Counted from the stretch's first letter, positions 32,497-43,897 are shown. The stretch is DNA of 64,000 nucleotides from Nitzschia sp. DOCU1 (GCA_951394045.1 OX595986.1:2385534-2449533); one strand, 5' to 3'. Notes: generated by a model from the sequence alone, not told the origin. Program-made: numbers and translations.

Positions 32497-33162
32497 ATGA
32501 AGCTCCAGGTGGTCCTTTTTTCGTTGTCTGCAATCTCGGTGGCATCCTTTGCTCCCAAAGTGCCTCGGCCGGCATTATTCCGAACCCTTCCCTTGTTCGT
32601 GGCGAGCGTCGAAGAGGCCACTCTCGACGCCGAAGACAGGATGGAAAAGTCAATTGATTCCGTCATTCAAAACATGGGAACTGTTCGGACTGGACGTGCC
32701 AATCCTCAAATGTTGGATCGTGTCAAGGCTCAATACTATGGAGTTGAGACACCCATCAATCAAATGGCGACCATTTCCTCCCCTTCGGCGCAACAATTGA
32801 CGGTCGATCCCTATGATAAGAGTTCTCTTGGTGCAATCGAACGCGCGATTGTGGAAGCTCAATTAGGCGTGACACCACAAAATGATGGGCAGATTATTCG
32901 CCTCAATATCCCTGCACTTACAGAAGACCGTCGTAAGGAAATGTTGAAGCAGTGCAAAGCGATTGGGGAAGAGGGCAAGGTTGCAATTCGAAATATTCGT
33001 CGAAGCAATGTCGATGCCATCAAGAAACTAGAAAAGAATGGAGAAATTTCGGAGGATGCCTCGAAAGAGGCTCAGGACAAGCTTCAAAAGCTTACGGACA
33101 AGAAGGTCAAGGAAATCGATTCGATCGTAGATAGGAAGGAAAAGGAAGTCATGACGGTGTAG
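32497..33162 (+). CDS. frr: Ribosome recycling factor, plastid-targeted
   Basis: 221 residues from ATG 32497, intronless. A short signal peptide runs into VASFAP, an exact instance of the diatom plastid motif (cleavage before Phe 18), followed by a Pro/Arg-rich transit segment. The mature protein is a full-length RRF: MEKSIDSVIQNMGTVRTGRA, TPINQMATISSPSAQQL, IRLNIPALTEDRRKEM, AIRNIRRSNVDAIKKLEK, KLTDKKVKEIDSI. It releases ribosomes from mRNA after termination, with EF-G. The targeting signal places it in the plastid stroma. Confidence 0.95.
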   Translation: MKLQVVLFSLSAISVASFAPKVPRPALFRTLPLFVASVEEATLDAEDRMEKSIDSVIQNMGTVRTGRANPQMLDRVKAQYYGVETPINQMATISSPSAQQLTVDPYDKSSLGAIERAIVEAQLGVTPQNDGQIIRLNIPALTEDRRKEMLKQCKAIGEEGKVAIRNIRRSNVDAIKKLEKNGEISEDASKEAQDKLQKLTDKKVKEIDSIVDRKEKEVMTV

Positions 33163-33342
33163 CTTTGAGAGACGCCTGGTCAAAGAATCGCTTGCGTTAC
33201 GATCCATGTGACTATTGATGACTGCAACAGGAAAAGGTATTTACTAAGCAGTGAATATAAGTTATGTAGTTATTCCGTTATTGCAATAGAGAGGATGAGA
33301 CTGGTTCCCCCAAAAGGCAAAATGGTACAATTTGAATTGTTT

Positions 33343-36300
33343 TTAAGAAATTTGGTGCTGGCCACCCATAAAATTTTGCATCATATGACCACTGTTCATG
33401 CCATCATCGGGCTGTCCACCATGGTTTCCTCCCATCATGCCACCCATCATCATACCACCAAACATGCCACCGCCACCCCCGTCCATCATCTGTGGAGTGG
33501 GTGGAAGGGTCGGGGGCTCAAAGGACGTACTCGAATTCAAATTAGAGTACATCCCACCACTGTCGTCTCCATCGTATCCGAAATTGCCAAAGTTTCGCAC
33601 GCGCCTGTACTGCATAAAGTTGAAATTGTCAAATCTTCGCTTGTATACGTAGTAGCAACCACCTCCAACTAGGCCCAGAAGGATCATGTTGCGGAACCAG
33701 TGTGACTTGGACTTCGAACTATCCTTGGTGCTGCCCTTCTCGCCAGATGGAATGTACGGCTTAGGCTTGAAGTCATCGTCCGAGGGAATGTAGGGAAGCA
33801 AAGTGGGAGCGCTGGCGGGAGGCTTGGCGGAGGGCGAAGACGGCGTTGTAGGAGCTTTCGTGGGCGACTTTGCTGGTGGAGGAACGCTGGGCTTTGGGAT
33901 TGGAATTGGAGAGTCATCCGGCGGCTTGCCGTCGTCTCCCTTGAGACAATTCTTCTCGTACTTGCGATAAAAGTCCCAAGCATCGCTGTCAATCTCACCA
34001 TCACAATCCAAACGACGGAATGCGGGGAAGGCACCAGCGCCACCGCATCCTTTCTTCATGTAGTCGCATTGGTCTTTCATCTTTAGATCCGATTGGCCAT
34101 ATTCCCCTTCGAGATTGGACTTGCACGGCTTCCAGAACTCTGCCCAAGAATCACAGTCAATCTCATCCAAAGCGGAACAGGCATCCAAGGATTCATACAG
34201 CAAGGTCTTGAACGACATGAACGAAGGGCAGAGTGGACAATCGTCCGAGGCCGCCTTGGCGCAATCGCAAAAGGCCTCCGCGTTCTGGTACAAGTCTTTT
34301 GCTAGCGCCGAAATAGCTTCCTTCGGCGGATCCTTCTTATTGTCGGGCGACACAGGGTTGGTCATGGCGTTGTAGAGGATTTGCATGCAGCCCAAGGCAG
34401 TGTGGCCACCGTGATTATCTTCATCAGCAAATGAGTGAGCACACGTTTCGAATTGATCCAATTGTCCAAAGTTAGATTGATCGAAATCCGTCACCATGAC
34501 ACCAATGTCATCCATCTTCGCACACTCGGAAAAGTTCATGACGGCCTTGGCACCCTTCATAGTTTCCGCACCAGAGCACTTCTTGGGGGCACTGTTGTCA
34601 TCGTCCTTGGTATTATCAGAGGGAGGAGTGACGGCTCCCGGTCCATCCTTCTTTGTACAAGTATCGGAATCGGCGCGGTCGGTACAACGGCACATGGAAC
34701 AATCCAATACAGCGTTGAAATCGTCCACTCCGTAGCAATAGTCTGGAGCTTCTTCGACAAAGCATTGCTCGCAAACGGGATCAGCTTTGCACGCTCCCAA
34801 CTGAATAACGCACTTATCTGAAATGCAGTTGAACAACTCCTTGAAGGATTTGTAATCGGGGTCATCGGTAGGATCCTCAGTGGGCTTGCCTTGGCAGGTC
34901 TTTTCGCAGTCGCCTCCGGCGACGTTAAAGTCACAATTACTAGGAGCACCAGAACCGACGACTGCACATAACAACATTTGCGTGAGAAAGAGGTAGTTTC
35001 AAGGTTGCAGGAAGTTAGGAACGACTTACTCGCAGGGGATCCCTCCTTCATGGTCTTGATTTCCCAGGATACTTCAACTCCCCAGGTTCCTCCCGACGTG
35101 ACTGCGTTATAACAAGCAGGTTCCTTGGACAAACAAATGTACTCGGTTCCTTCAGACCCGTCGTTCAAAGCGCCTTCAAAAACTTTCTTAGTGGAACCAG
35201 TCTTGGTAATCTTAAGATTGGTCTTGTCCCATCCATCTGGCGAAACGACACGTGTGGTTGTTAGAAGTGTGGTCCTGGTGGTTTTTGGCAAAAGCTACAA
35301 AATGAATAAAATTTCGACTCACCTCCAAACGAGTCGTACATGATCAAGCGGTACTTTTGTTCATTGTCGGCGCAAGTGACCTCATCGGCCTTCTTTCGTT
35401 CGTCGTCGCCGTTTTTGCACTTTAACGTCAAATCGGAATCACAGTCTTCTGCACTGGGATCCTTACAAGCATAGCCATCTTGGCCGCACTGCTTGTACTC
35501 CGAGCCGTCATCGACACAAGTAGACTAGTAGCAGAACAGCAATGCGTGTGAGCAAGTTGACGGTTCAGCGCAGATTCGAATTCACATGATTTCTCTACAT
35601 ACCTCACAACAATCGCCCCCGTCAAACCCACTGTTGAAATTCGTTGTCAGGAGCAGAAATAAATGAGACTTTTGTACTACAAATTCGAGAAAAATGATCG
35701 GTATAGTTTCCAAACTGTACACACGTACCACAAAGCGGTGTTGTAGCATCCGTGCATATTGTCGTGGCAAACACCATCGCCAATCCAGTTCTCCTTGATA
35801 CCGTCCCAGTAGCACTCTGTCAGGGCAGTACAGTTCACAAAGCCATCTTCCTCATGCGGTTCAATCTTTTTGCCATCCTCATCTGTCCACACCACACACG
35901 CCGAAAAAGTCGCACAAAACGTCCTAATCGCAGACGTGTCTCCTTTGAGTTTGGTGCAATGTCCTCCATCATTCAAAAAGCCTACAACATCCGTGCATTC
36001 TGTATCTGGGGTAACACCCGTCCAATCAATTTCTTCTAGCTCCAAAGTGGCAAAACAGTCAATGCACTTGACATCGGGCAAGCAACCTAAAAAGGCAGCA
36101 TCACAGGACAGCTGCTGGCCCTTGTCGGCCAGATTCCTCGAGAATCGACTCAATGACAAGCCGGACTCGTACAACCCACGGCGGACTTCATGACGCTCCA
36201 ACATGTAGGCTTCATTCTTCAGAATGCTAAAGACAAGAAAGTAGTGAGTATGATTGTGCCAGAACAATGGTGCGGAAGGGAGGCATTGATTCCCGCAGAA

Positions 36301-36432
36301 ACTTGTACCGCATAACGCGAACGGTTGCTCTCACCTCTTGACAAGATGCGCGGTTCCAGCAGGCGCCGATGTTACTCCACTCGAAAGAATGGAAATGACC
36401 AGCGCGGCAGAAGCTAGCTTCACCATGGTCAT
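33343..36432 (-). CDS. Cys-rich LNR-containing single-pass surface protein
   Basis: Six exons on the minus strand: 36432-36335, 36226-35729, 35630-35603, 35524-35323, 35236-35030, 34961-33343; 883 residues. A signal peptide (KLASAALVISILSSG) starts the protein. A Lin12/Notch repeat is rebuilt only after splicing: WIGDGVCHDNMHGCYNTAL joined to CGFDGGDCCE. The third exon is a 28-bp micro-exon coding for CGFDGGDCCE almost alone. The long exon 6 encodes further Cys-rich extracellular sequence, a Pro/Ser/Thr stalk, one membrane helix (MILLGLVGGGCYYVY) and a Gly/Met-rich cytoplasmic tail. This is a type I membrane protein probably exposed at the cell surface or in the wall region; its ligand is unknown. 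The start codon lies only 92 bp from the 827-bp tandem array. Confidence 0.8.
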
Positions 36433-36523
36433 CAACCGTCGTCTATAGGAATCAACGATAGAATGACAGCAGTAGAGACGGAACAGTGCTGAGAGAAAGC
36501 AGGCGGGACAAACTTTCCAGAAC

Positions 36524-39500
36524 GGCGGCAAACTTTTCATTCTCCTGGCCGTTCATGAGAGACAACATAACCTGTTACTCTGGAGATAAAGAATGGCTAA
36601 ATCGTTCATGAGAGACAACATAACCTATTAATAATCGTTGTACTCTACTAACGAGAATGGCTAAATCGTTCATGGACACGAAGGATTTAGCCTTTCTTTG
36701 CTCTTTGATTACTACTACTAGAGATAGCCAGTAGTAGTCATCATATGCCGTGCTGTTACTAGCACTACTAGTACTAGTACTAGTAGTGCCTATGACTGCC
36801 ACCGTCGCAGGTAGGACGATGCACCGCCGAAGGCTTCCGTGGTGCTTTCCAGTCCTCGTGGCAGTAAAAGTACTACTAGTTGTAGCTGCAGCAGGCTATT
36901 AGCTGCCTTTCTACTAGCGCTAGTACAACAACAAGAAAAGCATAGTACTACTAGTACTAGCTAGGAGTGCTGGTAGTAGTACGCTTAGCTAGTAGTTGAA
37001 GGAGTACCTCGCCAGGGGTTGTACTACTACTAGGTATCATAGCACCAGCACTGCTGGTCCTCCTCCTCGTTTGATACGTGTCGTGGTCGTCCTCGTCCTC
37101 TTGCTGCCAGCAGCATCACTAGTAGTACTACTACTATTAGTAGCTAGTAGTAGCAGTATACTAGCTATTGTTAGTTGAGCCACTGCTACTTTCCCACCTA
37201 TTAGTATGTAAAAGGAGAGAAGAGTAGCTATCGTATGACTATCATAATATTCGGTATCGGTGCGCCCTCTCGGCGCCCCGTCGGCGCACCTTCGGTGCAC
37301 CGAATTTTTCCCCCTTTTTTTCCGGCCAGGACTACCAAAAAATTGCCAACGGCGGCAAACTTTTCATTCTCCTGGCCGTTCATGAGAGACAACATAACCT
37401 GTTACTCTGGAGATAAAGAATGGCTAAATCGTTCATGAGAGACAACATAACCTATTAATAATCGTTGTACTCTACTAACGAGAATGGCTAAATCGTTCAT
37501 GGACACGAAGGATTTAGCCTTTCTTTGCTCTTTGATTACTACTACTAGAGATAGCCAGTAGTAGTCATCATATGCCGTGCTGTTACTAGCACTACTAGTA
37601 CTAGTACTAGTAGTGCCTATGACTGCCACCGTCGCAGGTAGGACGATGCACCGCCGAAGGCTTCCGTGGTGCTTTCCAGTCCTCGTGGCAGTAAAAGTAC
37701 TACTAGTTGTAGCTGCAGCAGGCTATTAGCTGCCTTTCTACTAGCGCTAGTACAACAACAAGAAAAGCATAGTACTACTAGTACTAGCTAGGAGTGCTGG
37801 TAGTAGTACGCTTAGCTAGTAGTTGAAGGAGTACCTCGCCAGGGGTTGTACTACTACTAGGTATCATAGCACCAGCACTGCTGGTCCTCCTCCTCGTTTG
37901 ATACGTGTCGTGGTCGTCCTCGTCCTCTTGCTGCCAGCAGCATCACTAGTAGTACTACTACTATTAGTAGCTAGTAGTAGCAGTATACTAGCTATTGTTA
38001 GTTGAGCCACTGCTACTTTCCCACCTATTAGTATGTAAAAGGAGAGAAGAGTAGCTATCGTATGACTATCATAATATTCGGTATCGGTGCGCCCTCTCGG
38101 CGCCCCGTCGGCGCACCTTCGGTGCACCGAATTTTTCCCCCTTTTTTTCCGGCCAGGACTACCAAAAAATTGCCAACGGCGGCAAACTTTTCATTCTCCT
38201 GGCCGTTCATGAGAGACAACATAACCTGTTACTCTGGAGATAAAGAATGGCTAAATCGTTCATGAGAGACAACATAACCTATTAATAATCGTTGTACTCT
38301 ACTAACGAGAATGGCTAAATCGTTCATGGACACGAAGGATTTAGCCTTTCTTTGCTCTTTGATTACTACTACTAGAGATAGCCAGTAGTAGTCATCATAT
38401 GCCGTGCTGTTACTAGCACTACTAGTACTAGTACTAGTAGTGCCTATGACTGCCACCGTCGCAGGTAGGACGATGCACCGCCGAAGGCTTCCGTGGTGCT
38501 TTCCAGTCCTCGTGGCAGTAAAAGTACTACTAGTTGTAGCTGCAGCAGGCTATTAGCTGCCTTTCTACTAGCGCTAGTACAACAACAAGAAAAGCATAGT
38601 ACTACTAGTACTAGCTAGGAGTGCTGGTAGTAGTACGCTTAGCTAGTAGTTGAAGGAGTACCTCGCCAGGGGTTGTACTACTACTAGGTATCATAGCACC
38701 AGCACTGCTGGTCCTCCTCCTCGTTTGATACGTGTCGTGGTCGTCCTCGTCCTCTTGCTGCCAGCAGCATCACTAGTAGTACTACTACTATTAGTAGCTA
38801 GTAGTAGCAGTATACTAGCTATTGTTAGTTGAGCCACTGCTACTTTCCCACCTATTAGTATGTAAAAGGAGAGAAGAGTAGCTATCGTATGACTATCATA
38901 ATATTCGGTATCGGTGCGCCCTCTCGGCGCCCCGTCGGCGCACCTTCGGTGCACCGAATTTTTCCCCCTTTTTTTCCGGCCAGGACTACCAAAAAATTGC
39001 CAACGGCGGCAAACTTTTCATTCTCCTGGCCGTTCATGAGAGACAACATAACCTGTTACTCTGGAGATAAAGAATGGCTAAATCGTTCATGAGAGACAAC
39101 ATAACCTATTAATAATCGTTGTACTCTACTAACGAGAATGGCTAAATCGTTCATGGACACGAAGGATTTAGCCTTTCTTTGCTCTTTGATTACTACTACT
39201 AGAGATAGCCAGTAGTAGTCATCATATGCCGTGCTGTTACTAGCACTACTAGTACTAGTACTAGTAGTGCCTATGACTGCCACCGTCGCAGGTAGGACGA
39301 TGCACCGCCGAAGGCTTCCGTGGTGCTTTCCAGTCCTCGTGGCAGTAAAAGTACTACTAGTTGTAGCTGCAGCAGGCTATTAGCTGCCTTTCTACTAGCG
39401 CTAGTACAACAACAAGAAAAGCATAGTACTACTAGTACTAGCTAGGAGTGCTGGTAGTAGTACGCTTAGCTAGTAGTTGAAGGAGTACCTCGCCAGGGGT

Positions 39501-39830
39501 TGTACTACTACTAGGTATCATAGCACCAGCACTGCTGGTCCTCCTCCTCGTTTGATACGTGTCGTGGTCGTCCTCGTCCTCTTGCTGCCAGCAGCATCAC
39601 TAGTAGTACTACTACTATTAGTAGCTAGTAGTAGCAGTATACTAGCTATTGTTAGTTGAGCCACTGCTACTTTCCCACCTATTAGTATGTAAAAGGAGAG
39701 AAGAGTAGCTATCGTATGACTATCATAATATTCGGTATCGGTGCGCCCTCTCGGCGCCCCGTCGGCGCACCTTCGGTGCACCGAATTTTTCCCCCTTTTT
39801 TTCCGGCCAGGACTACCAAAAAATTGCCAG
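36524..39830. repeat. Tandem array, four copies of an 827-bp unit
   Basis: The unit starting GGCGGCAAACTTTTCATTC begins at 36524, 37351, 38178 and 39005, a constant 827-bp step; the copies appear identical, since every open frame in them recurs exactly. Each unit contains a CTAG-rich middle (TACTAG/CTAGTA runs), two near-duplicate segments built on CGTTCATGAGAGACAACATA and ATGGCTAAATCGTTCATG, and a GC-rich inverted repeat near its end. Near both unit ends, 19 bases in, lies TCCTGGCCG in opposite orientation. The 10-mer CCAGAACGGC occurs at both edges of the whole array (36518-36527 and 39828-39837). Open frames inside are CTA/TAG-driven and are not considered genes. Confidence 0.95.
37249..37305. 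repeat. GC-rich hairpin in each 827-bp unit (first copy given)
   Basis: Inverted pairs ATTCGGT/ACCGAAT (outer) and GGTGCGCC/GGCGCACC (inner) can fold into one long stem. It recurs every 827 bp in the other three copies (about 38076, 38903, 39730). Confidence 0.8.
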
Positions 39831-40228
39831 AACGGCTCACACCGCGATGGGACTTTCGTCGTTTTCCTTTCATTTGGGGGCCTTTTCGCCGTAGCGGCGC
39901 GGTACTCGGTGCTTCGATGCCTCCACAACGCGCACGCCCACCGGCATGCTCCCCCAAACGCATTCTTGGAAAGCATTTCGGCGAAAACGCGCCAAAAGAA
40001 TGCGTTAAAAGCCCGTTTTTAAAACCTGAACGTGACGTCAAGAATGCGTTCCCGAGGAATTTGGCGCACCTCGTCACACTTGGGTAGCGGTAGTAGATAG
40101 CGTAGATGACCATGGCATTTCTCTCTCTGGTCGATCTGGGTTGCAACTCAATTTCATGGATCGGTGCCAGTAGGTACACCGGCATTGCTGATCTACTATT
40201 GTAATGAGTTGATGACTCCCCGCCCAGG
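39831..40228. promoter_or_regulatory. Unique flank between array and GT92 gene, with repeated 11-mer
   Basis: The 11-mer AAGAATGCGTT occurs at 39996-40006 and 40040-40050, and as its reverse complement AACGCATTCTT at 39957-39967. The spacer contains GCGCCAAAA, an E2F-like sequence, and TGACGTCA at 40033-40040 is a perfect CRE/bZIP core. It is probably the promoter of the downstream glycosyltransferase gene. Confidence 0.5.
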
Positions 40229-42745
40229 ATGAAAGTCGGCATCAAAATGTCGGGCCGAAAGACGATCCAAAGTCGCGGCACCCATCACAAAACTCCGAGA
40301 CTGCTGCACCTCTCGTTACGTCGAGCCATGAGTCTACTGATTATCTTGATCGTGTCATCGTCTTTTATATTCCTATTTCTTTTCCAGGCTTTACACAGGC
40401 AAAATTTGCTGCAGTCCCATCAAATTAACTTTGCCGCCAGCACTGGTCTGTCCCGTTCATCACCATCAGATTCCATTATGATCCTGCCGCCGCTCATGGC
40501 CTTTGTCGAAGAGTCTCCATCGTGGTGGCTTCAGAGTCGGCCACTACCACGACGAAACGCTACGACGTTGAGGCAGTACATCTACCCTTCCGTCAAGACT
40601 TGCGGCGACATTCCAAATCGATGGCCGGTCGATCATCCGGTCGAGTGGGACAATGCTGGATTCGGATCCAATGTCGGCGTACTAGAGCCCTTGTATCCTG
40701 TCCGCTATGACTATGCCAAACGCTTTTGTCCCGTCGATGCGGATCCATTCTTGCCGTGGATTCACGATGTCTTTGTCAATCAGCAGGTGACCAAAGTGGA
40801 GTTTATTGCGCATAACAAACGGCGATGTCGAACGGCACCCACATTTGCCGAAACGGATTTGAAAAACCTGGAACCACAAGTGGCACTCTTGCAGAGCGTA
40901 CCTGTGAAGAGATTAAATGTGTCGGAAGTAAAGACACTTTTGCCAAGAGAAAAGCAGAATCAACAATCCTCCAATCGGTACAGATTAGCATCTTTGGATG
41001 ACGCCGATGAGGATGGCAGGGAAACGAGATTTATTTGTCAATTTCATACACTTACACCTACAACAGCCTCTACGGGGAAAGTGAATCATGTGGTGGTCGA
41101 TGATGGGTCGTCGTCGTGGACCAAAAAAGTACTAGGGGAAACCCTGAGTGTATTCCCATACAACTATGAACATGCCAATTTCCGCAAGAGCTCCAAGCCG
41201 CATCCTCTTCTGACGAGACCCAAAGACAATGACGATGTACATGGGGCCCACAACGAACAAATTTGGAATAGTATATTACTATTTTCTTGCCCGGTCCCAC
41301 CCGAGCTACAGTCTCAACTGCGAGAACAATTCGAGGCAGTATCCGATACACCATCTATATACCTGGACTTGGTACCCATTCGAACGCCACCGCGAGAAGA
41401 TAAAGAAGGATATTGTCCCCAACTTCAATCCATTTCCAAATTTCGTCCTGACCAAGCATGGGGAAATGAACATGTACTGCCACCGGTCGAAAAGAGTGGA
41501 CGATGGGCCAATATTCCGCTTTGTGGCGTACCTCCAATGGTTGACACTGATAAGACGAACAAGGTGGTGGTGAAAGCGGAGGTTGAGCCAGACCGCAAGA
41601 ATACTGCTGCTACTGATTTGGGCTCTACAAAATCTCATTATCTGGTAGGTTGTCTATGGGCATCGGCGGCGTTCAAAACGCGAGGCGCGGGTGCCGAATG
41701 GGACATGTCGACTTCCTTGAGACTACTGGAGTGGTTGACATATCACTTGTTCATTGCCAAGTTCGATCATGTCTACATTTACGACAATACAGCAGCCCAC
41801 ACCAATGAAACTTCGCTGGAAGCCGTCACCAGCTTGTTCCCTGCTGATCGTGTCACTCGAATGCCGTGGAAATTTCGGGTGTGCAACAACAATCGTCCTG
41901 CCCATCCCAACGCTGGCGAGCGTTCTAGTCAATACGCCGCGGAAGCCAGCTGCCGGGTAAGATATGGTCCTACAACAGAATGGATGAGCTTTTTTGATGC
42001 CGATGAATATTTCATTGCACAAGGCAACTGGTCGGATCTCAAAACTTGGCTTCGAGACAGCGTCGCGTCGGGGGCGATTGGTCCCAAGACGCATATCCTC
42101 AGCTTTTTCCAGACTCGTGCGTTACCAAATATTGAGTTTATGGAGCCCTTTATTGACACCAATCCGGGAAGCACGTGTACCGCGTCTGATGATGGAGAGG
42201 CGCGTTGTCTTGCCAAAGCCACGTCGACTACGTTTCTTGAGGCATACGATTGCGAACCGACGCCGTTGCCAAAGCCCGACTATGGTTTTCGCGCCAAGAA
42301 ACAAATTTTTCGGCCTCGGTTTGTCCTCAATCATTTCGTTCACTACACTACAGTCACACAGCGAATCCATGAAGCGCCAGAAGAACCTTCGCCGCCGTTT
42401 GTGCAGCGGCATCCGTATGAGCGGCGAGTGAATGAGTTGAGCGAGGCCTTTATGCTACACACAAAGACGACGAGTCCTTCAACCACAGTTGACTGGAAGA
42501 AGCGTTGCCAAGACCCCGACGATACGAATCGTCGCTGTCCAGTTGGTATAGCTTGGCCCCTTAGATCGGAGGCGCAGTTATCCCCCAAAGTCAATACAGA
42601 CGGACTTGCCTACAACTGTTTCAAACACCACCGAATTCAAAATGGTCTTGGATTGGAACCGATCCTAAAGCGTTACGAGGCGTTGATGGCATCAGTTCCT
42701 CGTATCACTTCGTCCTTCTCTAATGAGCAGATATCCAAAGGATGA
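40229..42745 (+). CDS. GT92-like (DUF23) type II membrane glycosyltransferase
   Basis: 838 residues, intronless. A basic cytoplasmic start is followed by one signal anchor (MSLLIILIVSSSFIFLFLF, about residue 32-50), giving a Golgi type II layout. The catalytic half starts near residue 470 (VGCLWASAAF) and contains the pieces typical of family GT92: WLTYHLFIAKFDHVYIYDN, the metal-binding DAD in SFFDADEYF (about residue 590), a HILSFFQT strand and a late FVLNHFVHYTT. GT92 enzymes transfer galactose in animals and plants; here the sugar and acceptor are unknown, possibly cell-wall glycans. The N-terminal ~420 lumenal residues are not recognised. Confidence 0.82.
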   Translation: MKVGIKMSGRKTIQSRGTHHKTPRLLHLSLRRAMSLLIILIVSSSFIFLFLFQALHRQNLLQSHQINFAASTGLSRSSPSDSIMILPPLMAFVEESPSWWLQSRPLPRRNATTLRQYIYPSVKTCGDIPNRWPVDHPVEWDNAGFGSNVGVLEPLYPVRYDYAKRFCPVDADPFLPWIHDVFVNQQVTKVEFIAHNKRRCRTAPTFAETDLKNLEPQVALLQSVPVKRLNVSEVKTLLPREKQNQQSSNRYRLASLDDADEDGRETRFICQFHTLTPTTASTGKVNHVVVDDGSSSWTKKVLGETLSVFPYNYEHANFRKSSKPHPLLTRPKDNDDVHGAHNEQIWNSILLFSCPVPPELQSQLREQFEAVSDTPSIYLDLVPIRTPPREDKEGYCPQLQSISKFRPDQAWGNEHVLPPVEKSGRWANIPLCGVPPMVDTDKTNKVVVKAEVEPDRKNTAATDLGSTKSHYLVGCLWASAAFKTRGAGAEWDMSTSLRLLEWLTYHLFIAKFDHVYIYDNTAAHTNETSLEAVTSLFPADRVTRMPWKFRVCNNNRPAHPNAGERSSQYAAEASCRVRYGPTTEWMSFFDADEYFIAQGNWSDLKTWLRDSVASGAIGPKTHILSFFQTRALPNIEFMEPFIDTNPGSTCTASDDGEARCLAKATSTTFLEAYDCEPTPLPKPDYGFRAKKQIFRPRFVLNHFVHYTTVTQRIHEAPEEPSPPFVQRHPYERRVNELSEAFMLHTKTTSPSTTVDWKKRCQDPDDTNRRCPVGIAWPLRSEAQLSPKVNTDGLAYNCFKHHRIQNGLGLEPILKRYEALMASVPRITSSFSNEQISKG

Positions 42746-42970
42746 ACATCAACGAGTGCGGCTCGGTATGACTGAAGCACATAGTAGAATACTTTCATCA
42801 AGACGTTAACTAGTAGGCTCCAAAGTAATACTGGGAGTCTTGGGATTCTGCATGTAGTATATAATATACAGGTCGCTCGGTCGCCAGCATCGATCGAATC
42901 AATCATCTGCTCGTCCGTGCTTTCACACTGCTGGTCCGCTACCTTCTTCACGGTGACAATGAATTCGGAG

Positions 42971-43897
42971 TTAATCCAATGCAACATAGTCCTCTTCATC
43001 CCCTCCATCCGGTTGATGAACAGCTCGCGCCTCAAGGTAGGCATTGCGACCTTCAGTATCTTCAACAACCATCATGGCCTCTTGTTCCTGCTCAAATGCC
43101 CTCCGCTCCTCCTGACTAGCCCGTTCCGCCGCAGCTTTGCTCCACTTGGCTTTTCTGGCGTCAATTTGCTTCATTGTCGATTCAGGGATACAGTCTTTAA
43201 CCAAGGTGGCTCGTTTATCATCTGCAACAGAAAGATACGGATCATCCAAACCAAAAGTTTTGAACTTGGGGGCGTCGGGATTGTTCTTGAACCACTGCCG
43301 GTAATAAAAGCAATCGAATGCCAGAGCGGCAGCGCCATGGCCTGCATCCTTTTTACGAGGGTACCAAACAAGTTCTACCGTCTCGTCATCGACATCCTCT
43401 GCAATAGCCTGGGTGGTTTTATTCGCGCTGGATGTTGTTTCGAACCGGCCCGAAGGAAAGATTTCGTATGTTTCAGGACAAACTAGCGCGCATGTCCATT
43501 GACCTTGATCATTCTGCCAATAAAAGTACGCTTCCTTCGTAAGTTGCACGTTTGTTTCGTCGTTGTAGCGGATACTCAACGCTTCCATAGGGAGGATGTC
43601 GGGTTTGAGCGACAACGGCAGGGGAGCACGTCCAAACAAGTTGGATCGTGGCCGTGGCGGGTCGACCATAGGCTCGGATTCACTATCGACGAATCCGCTG
43701 CCCCAGTCGGCCCAGCCACGCAGCGTCTGAACTGTTGTTTCGAGGCCAACATTTTGCTGGGGTTCCACCCCCATCATCGAGTCGCTACTCGCATTGGCGT
43801 TTTGGTTGAGTGCCGGAACCCCCCACATACATCCTGGGGAAATTGTCATGGTTTTTCCCATCTCAGCGATCTTCCAGTCATAATACTCTTGCTTCAT
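42971..43897 (-). CDS. Unknown protein with possible dsRNA-binding-like fold
   Basis: 308 residues from ATG 43897. The middle contains an AYFYWQNDQGQWTCALVCP strand region and, about 40 residues later, WYPRKKDAGHGAAALAFDCF, which resembles the C-terminal KKxAxxxAA helix of double-stranded-RNA-binding domains. The C-terminus is a charged helix (ARKAKWSKAAAERASQEERR) with an acidic end. No catalytic motif is seen. The family assignment is weak. It converges with the GT92 gene (225 bp gap). Confidence 0.7.
   Translation of the reverse strand: MKQEYYDWKIAEMGKTMTISPGCMWGVPALNQNANASSDSMMGVEPQQNVGLETTVQTLRGWADWGSGFVDSESEPMVDPPRPRSNLFGRAPLPLSLKPDILPMEALSIRYNDETNVQLTKEAYFYWQNDQGQWTCALVCPETYEIFPSGRFETTSSANKTTQAIAEDVDDETVELVWYPRKKDAGHGAAALAFDCFYYRQWFKNNPDAPKFKTFGLDDPYLSVADDKRATLVKDCIPESTMKQIDARKAKWSKAAAERASQEERRAFEQEQEAMMVVEDTEGRNAYLEARAVHQPDGGDEEDYVALD

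Noticed and set aside
33208..33672. Plus-strand 154-residue frame after the ribosome recycling factor
   Set aside because: Its His/Thr-rich part is the complement of the Gly/Met-rich tail of the surface protein on the other strand.
36575..39659. Recurrent 60-, 67-, 75- and 87-residue open frames inside the tandem array
   Set aside because: They occur on both strands, are made of CTA/TAG-type repeat sequence, partly begin at non-ATG codons and have no protein-like conservation; they reflect the repeat unit.
36524..39830. CRISPR-like or centromeric satellite interpretation of the array
   Set aside because: The unit is 827 bp without spacers, so not CRISPR; four copies beside active genes give no sign of a centromere, and the nearby CENP-C gene is a coincidence.
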